A DNA stretch of 64,000 nucleotides from Calonectria ilicicola (taxonomy: Eukaryota; Ascomycota; Sordariomycetes; Hypocreales; Nectriaceae). Where the stretch lies: contig CP085833.1 in assembly GCA_020809705.1 (NCBI GenBank), positions 1,612,001 to 1,676,000 on the forward strand. The letters are read 5' to 3'. Within the stretch, counting starts at the first letter, position 1, and each line of letters begins with the position of its first letter. Position numbers and translations under genes: made by a program. This document shows positions 10,957-23,216 of this stretch, piece by piece. Below the pieces are notes generated by a model that saw only the letters and a list, made by a program, of their open reading frames with translations, ran no database searches and had not been told where the DNA came from.

Positions 10957-13340
10957 TTTATAATTATATTTTATTTTAATATTATTATTAAAAATATTTA
11001 ATAAATATAAACTATTTTAATTATTATATAAATTAAATAAAATAATAAATAAAGATTTTTTTCTAAATTAATAATACTTTTCTAAATTAATAGCCCCCCC
11101 ATGACTATAGAACGATCACAGGGGAGAGGTCGGATTAGAGACCCCCCTAGTAGCGTGGCCAACAACCTGCACCTCAATATGGCATTAGCCACATGATGCA
11201 GCAGTCTCGCACCACTACCACTACCAACTTCATCAGTACATATTGAAATGACTGATTTGAACGTGAGGTTGCGTCATGTTTGTTAGCCTTCCTAAAGCAT
11301 TCCTGGGTCGGGTAAAGCGTTACTCGACAAGCCAATGACAAAGTTTGTGATCTTACTGCATACGCTACAGGAACAACAAAGCAATGTATGCACACGCATC
11401 ATGGAGTGGCATGGCAAGGCCTGGACTCTGACCCGTGTCTTAGCTCTCAAGCCATGCAGCGTGCTAAGATGAATAAGGGAATAACATGCTGACCAAACAT
11501 GATTTAACATACGATCTGGTACCAGGACCACTAGTATTGAATAGATCCCTGTCGTCTCTGACACAACTAGCCTGGGTTTTTGGAGTGAAATCGACGGGTT
11601 TGTTTGGAAAGCCGAGGTGGTGGCTAGCTGTGAGTTTTTTTACGTGAGTTACATCACCTACCTCTCTTTGAGTTGAAGCTGCTAGTAGCCCATGGTTTAT
11701 TCGACAGACACTTAAAATCTGGTGCCACGTCAGTGTGCTTTAGTCTTGCGCTCCACCATCTGCGAACTACCTTGAAATAACTGCATAAAGGATAGTGACC
11801 ATGAATCAATATCATTATTTCATTGTTCACTTATAACATTTAGGTAACCTATGAATTGATCTATTGAAGCCGCATTATTTTATATAATCCCGACCGCTGT
11901 TAGATATTTTGCATAATTTTGATATGAAGCCGAAAGAAATGGAGAATGACCGAGCTTGAACATCCCACTCTAATTGCGCATTGAACTGACTTCCAAAAGC
12001 AATCTGGTGCATGCATTAGCAAACCTCAACATAAGACCAACCAGAATTTAATATCTCTCCTTCTTTGTTCTCTATTCGTTAGTATGTGGCCCACATACAC
12101 CACAAATATTCCCACACATGCACGATACTGTCTCTCTACCTAATAAATGGTCCACCGGCCAGAACGCCACACAGAGTCGAGACGTCAGTGGACCCATTTG
12201 TTCATGGTTACTCATACCATTAGTAAAATAGAACCAGAAACCGCCCAACTATTGGACCGTCTACGAATAATCTTGATTGTGGCGCTTTATGTATATCTCT
12301 CACTTAATTGACCCTGTTGGCGTGATTATCCATAAACTCCCATTCCGAGGTAGATGCCATGGTGAGCTCGTGTTGCTATGAATATTGAATAGTAACTCGT
12401 CACGCAATTTACTAAGAGAATATGCTCGCGCATCAAGTTTTGTGTTCAAAAGATATGGATGCACTCGAGTAATTCGACTTTTATGTTTGCTTGTAGTGAT
12501 ATATTTTGGTAGGATTAGACCAAAATCTAACTTGCTCGCTTGAATACATTGCATATTCACGCTCAAATCTAGCTGAAGGTTTTTAATAAGTAGTTGTGCA
12601 ATTATGCGTACTATAATGGATTTCCCACCTAAATCACAGTGGCAGCTTGTTGTTTATTTATGCATAAAATATATACAAAGTAGGTCAATTGTGGATAATT
12701 GGCAAATTATTATAGAATGAATAAATAAATTAAAATTAAAAATTAAATTTCCTAACCCCCTTATAGCAAGAGTTATTATGGTGGTAGGGTAGGTTTAGTA
12801 TCTTATTTTATTGCCTTGAACGGTATTGCTCTACCTTTCCCCTCTTGGCCCCGTAACGGGATGCCAAAAATGGAGGTCAATCTCGAGTAGACAGGTTCTT
12901 GACGGGATCCCGTATTTTCTAAGATCTATGGCCGTATGTGCTAGGAGACTCCTCTCATCTAAATATTCACTAGAGATTCTGAAGTTCAATCGGGGTTACC
13001 AAGAGAGTTGCTAGTGCGATACCCTCTTGATCACAAACGTAGCTCAGTCATATGGCCCTCGACGCCCTCAAGCAGTAAGTCGGAAACTGCATCAGATGTG
13101 TGAGAACAAAGGCGAAGGAATTCCAGGTTACATTGAGATTAAAAATAACCACAAAGCCATAAAATGCGATGCGACACAAGCATAATAAGCGCTTGTTGAG
13201 CGAAAATAGGAACAAGGTTCTGTAATTTGATTGCCCGCCAATGCCTTGATGACTGCAGACTGTCTGGCCCCCAATCATATCCCGACACCTGTCAAGGACT
13301 TGTGGCGCGCTTCAAATAAATCTATAAAAGGACCATAAAA
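10957..13340. other. Edge of the AT-rich block and gene-free DNA
   Basis: 10957-11090 is A/T-only sequence of the RIP block. A C7 run at about 11094 marks an abrupt change to ordinary composition. From there to 13340 open frames are short (under 95 codons), overlap each other on both strands and show no recognisable protein. No gene, tRNA or repeat is recognised here. Confidence 0.5.
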
Positions 13341-13784
13341 ATGCTTGCGATTGCTATTAAAAATGATTCAAGTGCTGTGATTTGGAGGTACGAAGCCGTC
13401 ACTCCTCAAACCGATTGGACCCAGCTTTTCGCCCTTGTACTTAGAGGCTCAAGGCTACTACATTCCAACACCACTCACAGAAAAACCACCGACTACCTTG
13501 CTGGCGTTCACAATGGGCATTGACGCTAACTTTGATATGTTGTCTGGGTTGACAAATGAGATCAAAGATAGGGAGAGCTGGGAGAATTCCACCAACACTA
13601 TGAAAGCGCAGTATATAGGCGACGACAAAGTTAAGATCAGGGAGAATTACATTGAATTCGAAGCGGGCGAACACCCGTCACCCCGTTTGAAGTTCCTGGA
13701 AAAGGGAAAGACCTCATAGGTCTAGTCAATATTGACAAAGATTCCGGCATTCTCTGGTCAGAAATTTCATCTGATATGAAATAA
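13341..13784 (+). pseudogene. Broken ORF of unknown function
   Basis: Three overlapping plus-strand frames look like one interrupted protein. A frame from 13341 gives a short N-terminal piece. A second frame up to 13719 gives about 95 residues including LEAQGYYIPTPLTEKPP and GDDKVKIRENYIEFEAGEHP. A shift by one base near 13705 continues as DLIGLVNIDKDSGILWSEIS before a TAA at 13784. The amino-acid composition looks protein-like, but no family is recognised. It may be a gene remnant next to the RIP block or a gene with an unrecognised intron. Confidence 0.3.
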
Positions 13785-15338
13785 AAATCACTTAAGAATC
13801 CCGAAGCATTTATCTAGTCACAACCATTTATGTTTTTCATGTAATATCCGGTTTACATCTCGCTGCAGTCTTGACGAACATACGAAGCTTGAGAATGACT
13901 TTCAGGTGCGGTCATTGTGGCTGTCAGAGGCAAAGGAATCCCATTTGGACCTACATTAACAACAGTTCTCGCCAACCATTTTCTTAGCCGGGCATCGTTG
14001 GAGTGGTGAGTGGATAAAGCGAGGCAGTTTGAAAAGGTTCTGATGGTGGAAAGAGCTGTCTGGCACAGGAGCATATTTTATGCTACAGTCTCATGAAATT
14101 GAGAGGCCTTTTTTTGCCCCAGACATCAGACTTCAATCTCTCCGGCTAGTTGTTGATGGTCTGCAAAAGCCGTACTTAATAATGTGGACCAGTATTTGAC
14201 ACTTGGATTTGAGGGAAGGAGTCCCAAATATATGTGCGGATATAAAGTATATTTCATTCCGATATTTTCCAGGTTAGCAATTCCGACCCCAGCACGTGCG
14301 TAGGAATTGCTGTAAAGAAAGAGTGGAGTAATTGTGACTGCGTTGAAAAGGACATGGGCCCAGAGGGTTCGCATGCGGTGGACCATTTTGTGAGATTTGT
14401 CAAGGATTCGTGTCCCCCGGGAAATACTTCTCTTTTGCTTCTTGCCCCGAGCTTGAAAGTGGAGAGAATATTGGTTTGTTCACGCCCCGAGTCATTGTCA
14501 AATTGTCAAGCATGGCCCCTTTTTTTTTTCAGGGGAAAAAAGAAATCTGACGATTTGGCTTGCCCACGTGGGTGGGCGGGTGGGCCTTTTTTTTCGCTCT
14601 GGGGTCGGCTCGCCGAGATCTGCCAAAAAAAAAAAAAAAGGCCACTTGCGATTTGACTGTGGGGAGCCGGGGTTTTATGGTACAGGGTAGGTTTCGTCAT
14701 CGAAACGATTCGTCACTTGAGTGGCTTAAACCTGTTGATGTCATTTGCATGGTGATTGGAAGGATTGAAATGGAAGGTGGCAACAATTTTAATATTCCTC
14801 AAGGGCTCGTTTGTAACTCCGTTGGTTTCAGCGGGTGCGTAATTCGTGGTTGGCTGGTGGGTTAAGATTGGTTTTTCCTGTGATAAAAAGCTCCACTCTA
14901 TCACAGGCCGACGATCAGTTGGAGCATTCGCACTGCAACAGAAGAGTTTACTTTTCGGTTGGTCTGATTAGGTTAGGTAGTTTATTTTTGGTAAGTACCC
15001 GGGAGTAAACTTTGGCCGTTGTTTAAATCCGGACTCAGTCTATACTCGATGAGGTCATCCGCACTTGACTTGATGGGAAATGGCTTGTACGGCGAACTTT
15101 GCACTTTGGGTATAAGCCTATTGAGGCTATCTTTTGTGAAAACATTGCAAATTTCACATGAAATATAATGGTTGTTAGCTACCCTAAATGTCGTTTGCGG
15201 CAACCAACGCAGGTGGACCTCAAAGATAGAAACGTCGAATACGTTTAAGACGAGAAGAATTCTTTTGTTGAACCTTTCTTTTTACGTAGTGAAATATATT
15301 GACTTGTTTACTATTTTGAATGACCATCGCAAGACATT
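13785..15338. other. Intergenic DNA with homopolymer tracts
   Basis: No coding region is supported. Notable items are a T-rich tract at 14520-14529, a G-rich run and T8 at about 14570-14594, and an A15 run at about 14625-14639, all inside 120 bp. These make spurious Lys/Phe-rich open frames on both strands. Confidence 0.5.
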
Positions 15339-17078
15339 TTGAAGTTTTGCAATGAGACAACCCAAATGGACCATCCTCACACAATAGAGAATGGGCTTCC
15401 CGATGCGGCTTCCGGTGGAAGAGACCGGGTCGAGTCGATGGATCAGAAGCAGATCGAGCTGCTCGGACGCGAGCGCCCGGCCGTGTTTTCCTCGACTTAC
15501 ACCGAGATAGGTTTCGTCGTGGCCGTGGTCGGGTCCCTCATGATGAGCGAGTACACAATCAGCGGCTTCAACATTGCGCTGCCGTCGCTCGCCGAAGCCC
15601 TGGACATGCCGGCCTCGGCGCGCACGTGGCCGGCTGCCGTGCCCAACCTGACGACAGCCGCCTTCCTGCTGCCCTTTGCCCGCCTGTCGGAGCGCTGCGG
15701 CGGCCGCGTCGTCTTCCTGGCCGGCCACGCCTGGCTGCTCGCGTGGTCCCTCGCCTGCGGCTTCTGCCGGACCACCACGGCGCTGATCGTGTGCCGCGCC
15801 ATGCAGGGTCTTGGATCGGCTGCCTTCCTGCCCGCGAGCTTGGCGCTCATGGGGCAGACGTACCGGCCGGGCCCGCGCAAGAACTTCGTCTTCAGCGCGT
15901 ACGCTGCCTTTGGCTGCATCGGCTTCTACTTTGGCATCGCCGTGGGCGCCGTTTCGGCCGAGTTCCTCGGTTGGAGGTGGTACTTTTGGATCGGCGCAGT
16001 CTGCGTCCTCGCCATTGCGGTTGCAGGCAGTCTGACTATCCCGGCCAACCTGGGCGATGCCGACTCCGACATCCGCATGGACTGGTGGGGGTTGTGCACT
16101 ATTGTTCCGGGACTCGCGCTTGTGGTCTTTGCTCTCACCGACGGCGGAAATGCGCCTCGCGGATGGCAGACTCCGTACATTTACGTTGCCTTTATAGTTG
16201 GCTGCCTATTGCTCTGCGCGGCTGTGTATGTTGAAGGCTGGGTTTCTTCTCAGCCTCTGTTCCCTCCGGAACTGTTCAAACCAAAGTACATGAAACGACT
16301 AGTGTTGTTTTTATTCTTTGTCTATGGCATTTTTGGATTGTTCCTGTTCTATGCGAGCTTCTAGTAAGCCTACCCACCCTACCCGCTATTAACTATAATG
16401 CCTTGTCGTCATCCATCCCCCTTCCCATGCATGACACACGAATGAGCTGACCCGCATTTGTCATTTTCCAGTATTGCATCCGTTCTGGAAGCATCCCCCT
16501 TGCAAACTGCGGCGTGGTTCACTCCACTGGCGGTGGGTGGACTCGCATTGGCCCTGGTGGGCGGGTTCGTCCTGCACATGCTGCCCGGCCGAATCCTCCT
16601 CATCGTCTCCGGGCTGGGGTCGCTGACGTCGGTCCTATTATTCGCCCTGATGCCGGCAGATGCGCCGTCGACGCAGCGCCTGTACTGGGCGTACATATTC
16701 CCTGCAATGCTCACAGCGACAATTGGAGCCGACATCGCCTTCAACGTCACAAACATCTTCATCACGAGCGCGACGCCCCGTCGGCTGCAGGCCGTTGCCG
16801 GGGCCCTGTGCAGCAGCCTGCTCTATCTCGGGATGGCGTTCTGGCTGGGCGTGGGCGAGTTAGCAGTCGCCACTGCCACTGAGCGTCGCGGAAGCGAAAA
16901 CGTGGGCGAGCGAGAGCAGTACCGGATTGGCTTCTGGACGGGTGTGGCGCTGGCTGCTGGCGCGCTGTGCCTAGCAGCCACGCTTAAGCTGGGCCAGGCG
17001 TCGGCGGCGCTCACTGCAGATGAAAAAGCTGAATTGGAGCGACGTCATGGGAATGCCGAGGGCGTGGGACCAAGATAG
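15339..17078 (+). CDS. MFS drug/H+ antiporter-type transporter
   Basis: Two exons, 15339-16363 and 16472-17078, joined by a 108-nt intron (donor GTAAGC, acceptor TTCCAG). They give 543 residues; an in-frame ATG at 15366 is an alternative start. The protein has a polar N-terminal tail and then about 12-14 hydrophobic helices. After the first helix comes SGFNIALPSLAEAL, and the loop-2 region has FARLSERCGGRVVFLAG, the MFS A-motif position. CRAMQGLGSAAFLPASLAL fits motif C-like sequence of the 14-helix DHA2 group. It probably acts as a plasma-membrane proton antiporter for small organic molecules; the substrate cannot be told. Its coding sequence is clearly more GC-rich than the DNA on its left. 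Family assignment is firm, substrate unknown. Confidence 0.88.
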
Positions 17079-17321
17079 CGGCAGCCTTTACTGAGAGTTT
17101 TGCCATGATTTGTGCGTGAATGAATGAGCGTGTGCGTGTGGTAACAGTGGTATCATTAAACATTAAACTTTTGTAGTGAACGAATAGTGGTCTAAGAAGC
17201 GGCGCGGGGCTAGATGGGATGTGCCACACGCAGCCCTAAATACCAAGCAAAGGGTTCAGCAGGGCAAGCCACCGTCCAAGCCAACCAAATCCAACCGCTA
17301 TATTAGACTCACTGCTTCGGC

Positions 17322-18110
17322 TCACTGCTGGGGCTTTTCGGCCGCCTCTAGCTCCTCCAAGGCCTCATGCAGCTCCTCTCGGGCCCGCTTGTCACGCCGG
17401 GCAAAGGTGGCGTTGAAGGTCTCGGGAAGCGGGAGCAACTCGCTGTTGGCGTGATCCTCGGCAAACTCGACGGTACAGTCTGGGCCGAGTGTGATTTTGA
17501 ACAGTTTGATGGCCTCGCGGAGCATGTCGCCGCCGAGGCCGTGGCGGCGGTATCTAAGCTTGGTGGTCCACGCGCGGATGACTGCGTTTTTGCCCATTGT
17601 CGCCTTGCTCCGGTTGTTCTTCCTCTTGGGAACCTGCAGCACGAGGGCCGTGACAATTTCGGAACCGAAGCGCGCACCAAGCATCAGCTGCTCGGTGTTG
17701 TCGTCGCCGGCGAGCCAGTTGGTCCAGTCGGTCTCTTCAGCAATGCGAATGTATGCGCCGGTTGTGTAGCGCACAGCGAGGAAGTAAGTGATGAGGACGC
17801 CGGAATAGGTGACCATCATGGAGCCGAAGTCTCTTCTGGCCAAGGGGAGGTTCATGTGTATTAATGAAACAACTGCTGCGAGGACGGAGAAGCAGATGGG
17901 GTGAAAGATGAGAGCTCGCGAGGCAACCTGGCGCTGCTGGGCGACACTGTCGATGATGAGCCGGAGGGCATCGGCTTTGTCGTTTTTGGAGGTGAGGACC
18001 TCAAACGAGAGCATGCGCTCGTCCTTGGCGGCTTCGCTCTGGGCTGCCATTGCGCTGGACGTTGCAGGAGAGTTGTGCTGCTGTGTCTCTGTTGAAGTGG
18101 TAGGCGACAT
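17322..18110 (-). CDS. Membrane-anchored GNAT-like N-acetyltransferase
   Basis: An intronless reading frame of 262 residues if the ATG at 18110 is used (purine at -3); an upstream ATG at 18137 would add 9 residues. After a Ser/Thr/Gln-rich tail there are two hydrophobic segments (about residues 75-95 and 100-120). A region follows with RRHGLGGDMLREAIK (about residues 190-204), which fits the Q/RxxGxG/A acetyl-CoA pyrophosphate loop and helix of GNAT enzymes. The C terminus is Glu-rich and probably helical. The two-helix anchor followed by a GNAT fold is reminiscent of NAT8-like ER enzymes, but the substrate is unknown. Convergent with the MFS gene, about 240 bp apart. Confidence 0.65.
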   Translation of the reverse strand: MSPTTSTETQQHNSPATSSAMAAQSEAAKDERMLSFEVLTSKNDKADALRLIIDSVAQQRQVASRALIFHPICFSVLAAVVSLIHMNLPLARRDFGSMMVTYSGVLITYFLAVRYTTGAYIRIAEETDWTNWLAGDDNTEQLMLGARFGSEIVTALVLQVPKRKNNRSKATMGKNAVIRAWTTKLRYRRHGLGGDMLREAIKLFKITLGPDCTVEFAEDHANSELLPLPETFNATFARRDKRAREELHEALEELEAAEKPQQ

Positions 18111-19711
18111 GGCGATGCGAATATGGGCGTCAATCAACTGTTAGGCAGAGTCCGTAGGAAGGAATGCAAGCACGAGAAGACGAGGGGGGGTTAGAATAGA
18201 CTCGAGGGCGGGATCGTCAGTGCAATTGCTACAAATGTGCACAAACACAGCGATCCGGGCGGGAAGCGCAAGGACGTCAGATGCACGAGGGGAGGGGGGA
18301 TGGGGGGCCACTGAGAGAAAAAAAAACAAAGAGGAAAAAAGTGGTTGAAAATACGCTTAAAGAAGGGTCCAATAGAGTGGAGGGTCAGTGGCACCGTCTG
18401 TAGGCCAAAGTGGAAGAATCGCGCGTCGTCTTTGTCCGTTTGGGGACCGAGAAGGCCACTCTGGGCTTCCAGACTCAACGAAGACTGGACGGGGACTTGA
18501 CAACGGCAAAATGTTGCCGGTACAGACAAGGCAACGGGCCAACGAGAAGGCCAGGATCGAGCATCAACCCCCAGGACGACGACTGCTCGGTGTCCAGAAG
18601 AGGATAACTCAATCAGCAACAAGCTTAGTCGCACGCGCAGGCAGGCCCACCAAACCATGTGCTCGGTGATGAAAATGAGAACGGGCCAGAGGCGCTAGCA
18701 GACGCGAGTGAGGGCGAGAGCCGCATTGGCTCCCGCGTTGGTGGACGTAGTTCGGGGATATACTGAACAGGGACGACGGGCCAGGGTTGTCGTTGGGGTG
18801 TGTGTGTTCCGGTGGGTGGATGTGGGTAGATGGGTGATGGGTTATGGAGAATGGGGGTGTAAATTTATGTGGGATGCGCTGAGTGTGGGTATACTGTATA
18901 CTGTATGCTGTATATGTTGTATATGCTGTGTGTGCTGTATGCTATGAGTGCTACAGTGTCAACTGCAAGTGCGAGCACCACCTGAAAGATATGCTATCGG
19001 GGGCTGCTCCTACTGCTGCTGCACCACACACCACCAATGGCGACGCCATTCGCATCCTCGTCCTCGACGCTAGCTCCGTGCCGTCAGTGCCGAGCTGCGG
19101 CCCTGGCGGATACGCGGCTATCGACGATGCCAAGCACGTAGCCAAGAGACTTGGCGACACAGAACACGGGGGCGCAGGCCGGCCTCTGATTGGCTGCTTG
19201 TTCGTCGCGGGCAACATGTCTCGTGCCAGAATGCTATACCGAGACAGGCACTGCTTGGCGCACTTTGGTGAGACCTCCGGGCCCGCGATGCAGTCTGCAG
19301 CGTATTCGATGCCTGATGGAGAATGCCAGCTCCGATCACTCTTGGCTACATCCATCGTGTCGTTTCTCGAACACACGCCCCCCTACACCCTCCCCCCAGC
19401 GTCGCCATGGCCCGGAGAACGCCCCCCCCCCTTCGCTGCTCGCTGTTGTTGGTAGCCTCGTCTCTGTGCGAAGCATCCCGTTCGTACGTTTCCTGTCATC
19501 TTTATTAATACCTCCCTGCCTGCTCCTTGTTTTTCGCTTTCGTGCCAGATTTGTCCAGCTCATCACACGCAGTCTCACCTCTTCCGCCTCGCACTCCTTT
19601 CTTCTTTCTCCTTCTTGTCTCAGCCATCCTCCCCCGGCGCCTTGAGACTCACCCTTTTTCAAAACGATAGAGAGAAAAAAGAAACGACAAAAAAGGACCA
19701 ATTAATACACA
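18111..19711. promoter_or_regulatory. Shared upstream region of the GNAT-like and phosphate transporter genes
   Basis: A 1.6-kb divergent intergenic region. Near 18885-18950 is a TGTA/GTAT-rich microsatellite-like tract. From about 19365 to 19660 the plus strand is strongly pyrimidine-rich (C- and CT-runs), typical of the promoter and 5' leader of highly expressed fungal genes, and it leads into the phosphate transporter start at 19712. A 190-codon open frame at 18883-19455 has no domain and low-complexity ends and is not called a gene. No clear CACGTG phosphate-response box was seen. Confidence 0.5.
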
Positions 19712-21664
19712 ATGGCTGAACCTCAGCCCTCGCAGGTCGCCAAGACCGCTGGCGGCAACAATGCCTTCCACAACTTCCACAACGACTTCACCCACATCGC
19801 CGACCCCAACGAGCGTCGTCGTCTTGCTCTCGCTGAGATCGACAAGGCTCCCTTCGGCTGGTACCATGTCCGCGCTTGTGTCGTCGCTGGTGTCGGTTTC
19901 TTCACTGACTCGTACGACATCTTCGTCGTCTCCATGCTGACCATCATGCTTGGTATTGTCTACTTTGGCGACAACAAGGGCAAGCTGCCCACTAGCTCTG
20001 ACAATGCTGTCAAGCTGTCCACCTCTGCCGGTACCGTCATCGGTCAGCTCGGTTTTGGTATGCTTGCCGATATTGTCGGTCGTAAGCGCATGTACGGTCT
20101 GGAGTTGATTGTCATCATCTTCGCTACCCTCGCCCAGTCCCTGACCTCCAACTCCCCTGCCGTCAACATCATTGGCGTCATCATCTTCTGGCGTGTGCTC
20201 ATGGGCGTGGGTATTGGTGGTGACTACCCTCTTTCTTCCATTATTACCTCTGAGTAAGTTTCAATTGATCCCCTATTGTTAAGTCTTTTCGATTACTGAC
20301 TAGGATGGCTCACAGGTTCGCTACCACTAAGTGGCGTGGCGCTATGATGGGTGCCGTTTTCGCCATGCAGGGTATTGGTCAGTTCGTTGGTGCTCTCGTC
20401 ATGATCTTCTTGACTCTGGGTTTCAAGGATCAGCTCAAGACTGCTGCTGATATTGCTCACTGCGATGGCGTCTGCCGTGTCGCCGTTGACAAGATGTGGC
20501 GTACTCTGGTCGGTTTCGGTGCCGTCCCTGCCTGCATTGCCCTCTACTGTAAGTCGTCAATTCCCCCGCATTCTGCATTTATTCCTCCCATGAGCCTTGG
20601 CATCTTGGCAAGCTTGGCATCCTTGGCGTGCTCGCGTGACACTCTTGGCTAACATGTCCCTCCAACACTAGACCGTCTTACCATCCCCGAGACCCCCCGT
20701 TACACCTTTGATATCGCCCGCGATGTCGAGAAGGCCGACGACGATGTCAAGGCTTACGTTGCTGGCAAGCACGAGGGTAGCTCTGATGAGGTTGCCCGTG
20801 CTGAGGCCCAGAAGGCCGCCCGCGAGACCCTCCAGGTCCCCAAGGCTAGCTGGTCCGACTTCATGTCCCACTACAGCAAGTGGAAGAACTTCTCTCTCCT
20901 TCTTGGAACTGCTGGTTCATGGTTCTGTCTCGACGTTGCCTACTATGGTCTCTCCTTGAACAACGGTACCATTCTTGAGGTCATTGGCTACTCCACCAAG
21001 AACGCCAACAATGTTTACGAGTACCTCTACAACACCGCTGTCGGTAACATCATCATTGTCCTTGCTGGTGCCGTCCCCGGATACTGGGTTTCTGTTGCCA
21101 CCATTGATACTATTGGCCGCAAGACCATCCAGCTTGGTGGTTTCATTATCCTGACCATCCTCTTCATTGTCATGGGTTTTGCTTACAACCACATCTCCTC
21201 CAACGGCCTCCTTGCCATCTACGTTCTTGCTCAGTTCTTCTTTAACTTCGGTATGTTTCTAACTTCACTTCAGCTCAAGAATTGTTCACTAACATATCTA
21301 ACCAGGTCCCAACACCACCACCTTCATCGTTCCCGGTGAGGTCTTCCCCACCCGATACCGATCTACCTCCCACGGTATCTCTGCCGCCTCTGGCAAGATT
21401 GGTTCCATCATCGGCCAGGGTGCCATCTCCACCCTCCGAACTCACGGTGCTACCGCCAAGAACGCTGCCCCCTGGATGGACCACGTTCTTGAGATCTACG
21501 CCCTCTTCATGCTTCTCGGTTGCTTCACCACCCTCCTCATCCCCGAGACTGCCCGCAAGACCCTCGAAGAGCTCTCTGGAGAGGACGACTACGCCACCAC
21601 TGGCCGCCTTGAGAACAGCGTGGATGGTGACTCTAGCCACCCCAAGCCTGAGACGCAGGTTTAG
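19712..21664 (+). CDS. High-affinity inorganic phosphate:H+ symporter, PHO84/PHO-5 type
   Basis: Four exons, 19712-20253, 20316-20548, 20672-21250 and 21306-21664, with introns of 62, 123 and 55 nt and clean GTAAGT/GTATGT donors. They give 570 residues, the normal length for the family. The protein has twelve predicted helices in two halves with a central cytoplasmic loop. It carries the phosphate:H+ symporter signature GIGGDYPLSSIITSE at the first exon join, an A-motif GMLADIVGRKRMYG, IPETPRYTFD before the central loop, and IPETARKTLEELSGED near the C terminus. It acts at the plasma membrane in phosphate uptake and is normally induced by phosphate starvation. Codon use is strongly biased to C/T third bases, which suggests high expression. 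Confidence 0.96.
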
Positions 21665-22101
21665 ACTGGGGATGAGCTAGGATCTATTCTGGGCCCTTTG
21701 TGATACCCCCGCACTTTCAATTTAAACTTAAAGACATATATACAAAAGACGGGGGGGCAATCTCTTCTAGCGACATTCTTGTCTTGTCTTGCAAACATAC
21801 CCAATCAGAATGCAAGCTTTTTTTGTTACATCTACTATTATGAATAAATTCCTAATTTAAATAAATGTCTGTACCCGAAGTTTACTATTTTTGGCACCCG
21901 TGAATTCGTGAATGATTTTGTAGTTGAATCTAAGATAGCGATTAAAAAGACGGATATGATAAGCTTTCGTCTGTGCCATGCCCCTTGTTATCTCTCCCGC
22001 AAGTCCAAGCTCCAGATCGAAACACAAAAGTTTAAAAGGAATGATAGTGATCGACATGAAATTTAAAAAAAAAGAAGTGGAGTGGTGAATCCTGCCGTCG
22101 A

Positions 22102-22601
22102 TCAGGCTTTTGACCCGAAAAAGCCACCGACATAGCTGCCTGCACCCTTGACCCCGTCGGTCGCCTTTCTGGCCACGCCCTTGCCGCCTTCAACCGCGCT
22201 GCTTGTCGCAGTGTTGGCGGCTGCAGATCCAGGGAGTTGTGTTGGTAGATAGCCTCCATCTTCGTCCTTGCCTTGACGCTCTGCTCGGTTGATGCCCTCC
22301 TTTGAGGCAATGTCGCCGACGGGTCGAAGTAGACCGTCTTGGCCAACCTGGCTCGTTACGAGGTTATGCACGCCGTCTTGCAGGGTGTCGACTTGTTTAA
22401 TGCCCGTGACCTTGGTCTTATCGAGAGTATCTGTCTCTGGGTTAGCGCGCTGGTTGCACTCTCCAATTGTTGGGCTGAATTGGTACCTTTCGTAGCATAG
22501 CTGGCCTTGTTGTCTTTGGTGAACCACCGGAGGTAGATGTCCTCCAGCCATGGAACCCATTTTTCGTATTGCTCGTTGTATGTTTTCTTTGACCACTCCA
22601 T
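22102..22601 (-). CDS. Small conserved fungal protein of unknown function
   Basis: Two exons, 22601-22487 and 22430-22102, with a 56-nt intron (donor GTACCA, branch GCTAAC, acceptor GACAG), giving 147 residues. The N terminus is rich in Trp and Tyr (EQYEKWVPWLEDIYLRWF, about residues 10-27). A charged middle follows (DKTKVTGIKQVDTLQDGVHN) and then a Gly/Ala-rich tail ending in repeated GKGVARK/GVKGAG turns. There is no signal peptide or catalytic motif. The whole sequence has the feel of a family conserved in many filamentous ascomycetes (recalled, not checked); no role is known to me. Confidence 0.75.
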
Positions 22602-23216
22602 GATAACTGAAATTCTAGAATCTGTAAATATTGCGAAACCAAACTCCAGACCAGCGAGCAAAGTGGTGCATTGCGAATATTTATGCCCAAAGGTCTTGGC
22701 TGGTTTTGACCAAGTTTCTGCTAGCCGCGTGTGATGCGAAAAAAAAGTGCGTCATCTTCAGCCCTTTCCGTCACAACGGCCTTGTCATAGGCTGAATGGT
22801 TGGTGCTGATGGTGGTGTCATACATGCAATGCGATGCTATCTTGGCACTTGCAAAAGTTGGTGTGCGGCATCCTTGTCAAAACCGGTTCTGTCCCGCAGA
22901 TCAAACGTCATCTACCGGGTTGTGGCACCTGCACATTGGGCCACGAGCGTTGAATCCCAGACAACATGTTAACTTTGTTGATGAGACTGGTTGATGAACA
23001 CGTAACGTGGTGTCTGAAGTCATTTCAGGCATGGTTAGGCTATGCAAGCTTGTGTGTTTGGAGTGACGCTGTGCCATTTTCTCCATCACTCCACGTGCAA
23101 GATTCCAGCTAAGCAGATGAAACATGCAACGCAGATCCCTTGAGTATGATTCTTCTAGAAAAAAACTTGAGAAATAAATTTTGGATCATTATTTTTTATT
23201 TGCCTACTTTGGGTTA
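22602..23216. other. Intergenic region between two minus-strand genes
   Basis: About 600 bp upstream of the small conserved gene and downstream of the acyltransferase gene. No open frame with protein character and no repeat was recognised. Confidence 0.5.

Noticed and set aside
14354..14865. Two ~100-codon plus-strand frames near 14.5 kb
   Set aside because: They are held open by homopolymer T, G and A tracts giving Phe, Gly and Lys runs; no similarity to proteins and an equally long frame on the other strand.
15282..15919. Minus-strand and alternative-frame open frames of 140-200 codons across the MFS gene
   Set aside because: GC-rich coding DNA with a strong third-base bias opens other frames. 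The products are Arg/Ala-rich shadows without domains, while the MFS frame shows clear transporter motifs.
18883..19455. 190-codon plus-strand open frame upstream of the phosphate transporter
   Set aside because: It starts in a TGTA microsatellite, ends in the pyrimidine-rich promoter, has no domain and overlaps open frames on the other strand. It is better explained as promoter DNA.
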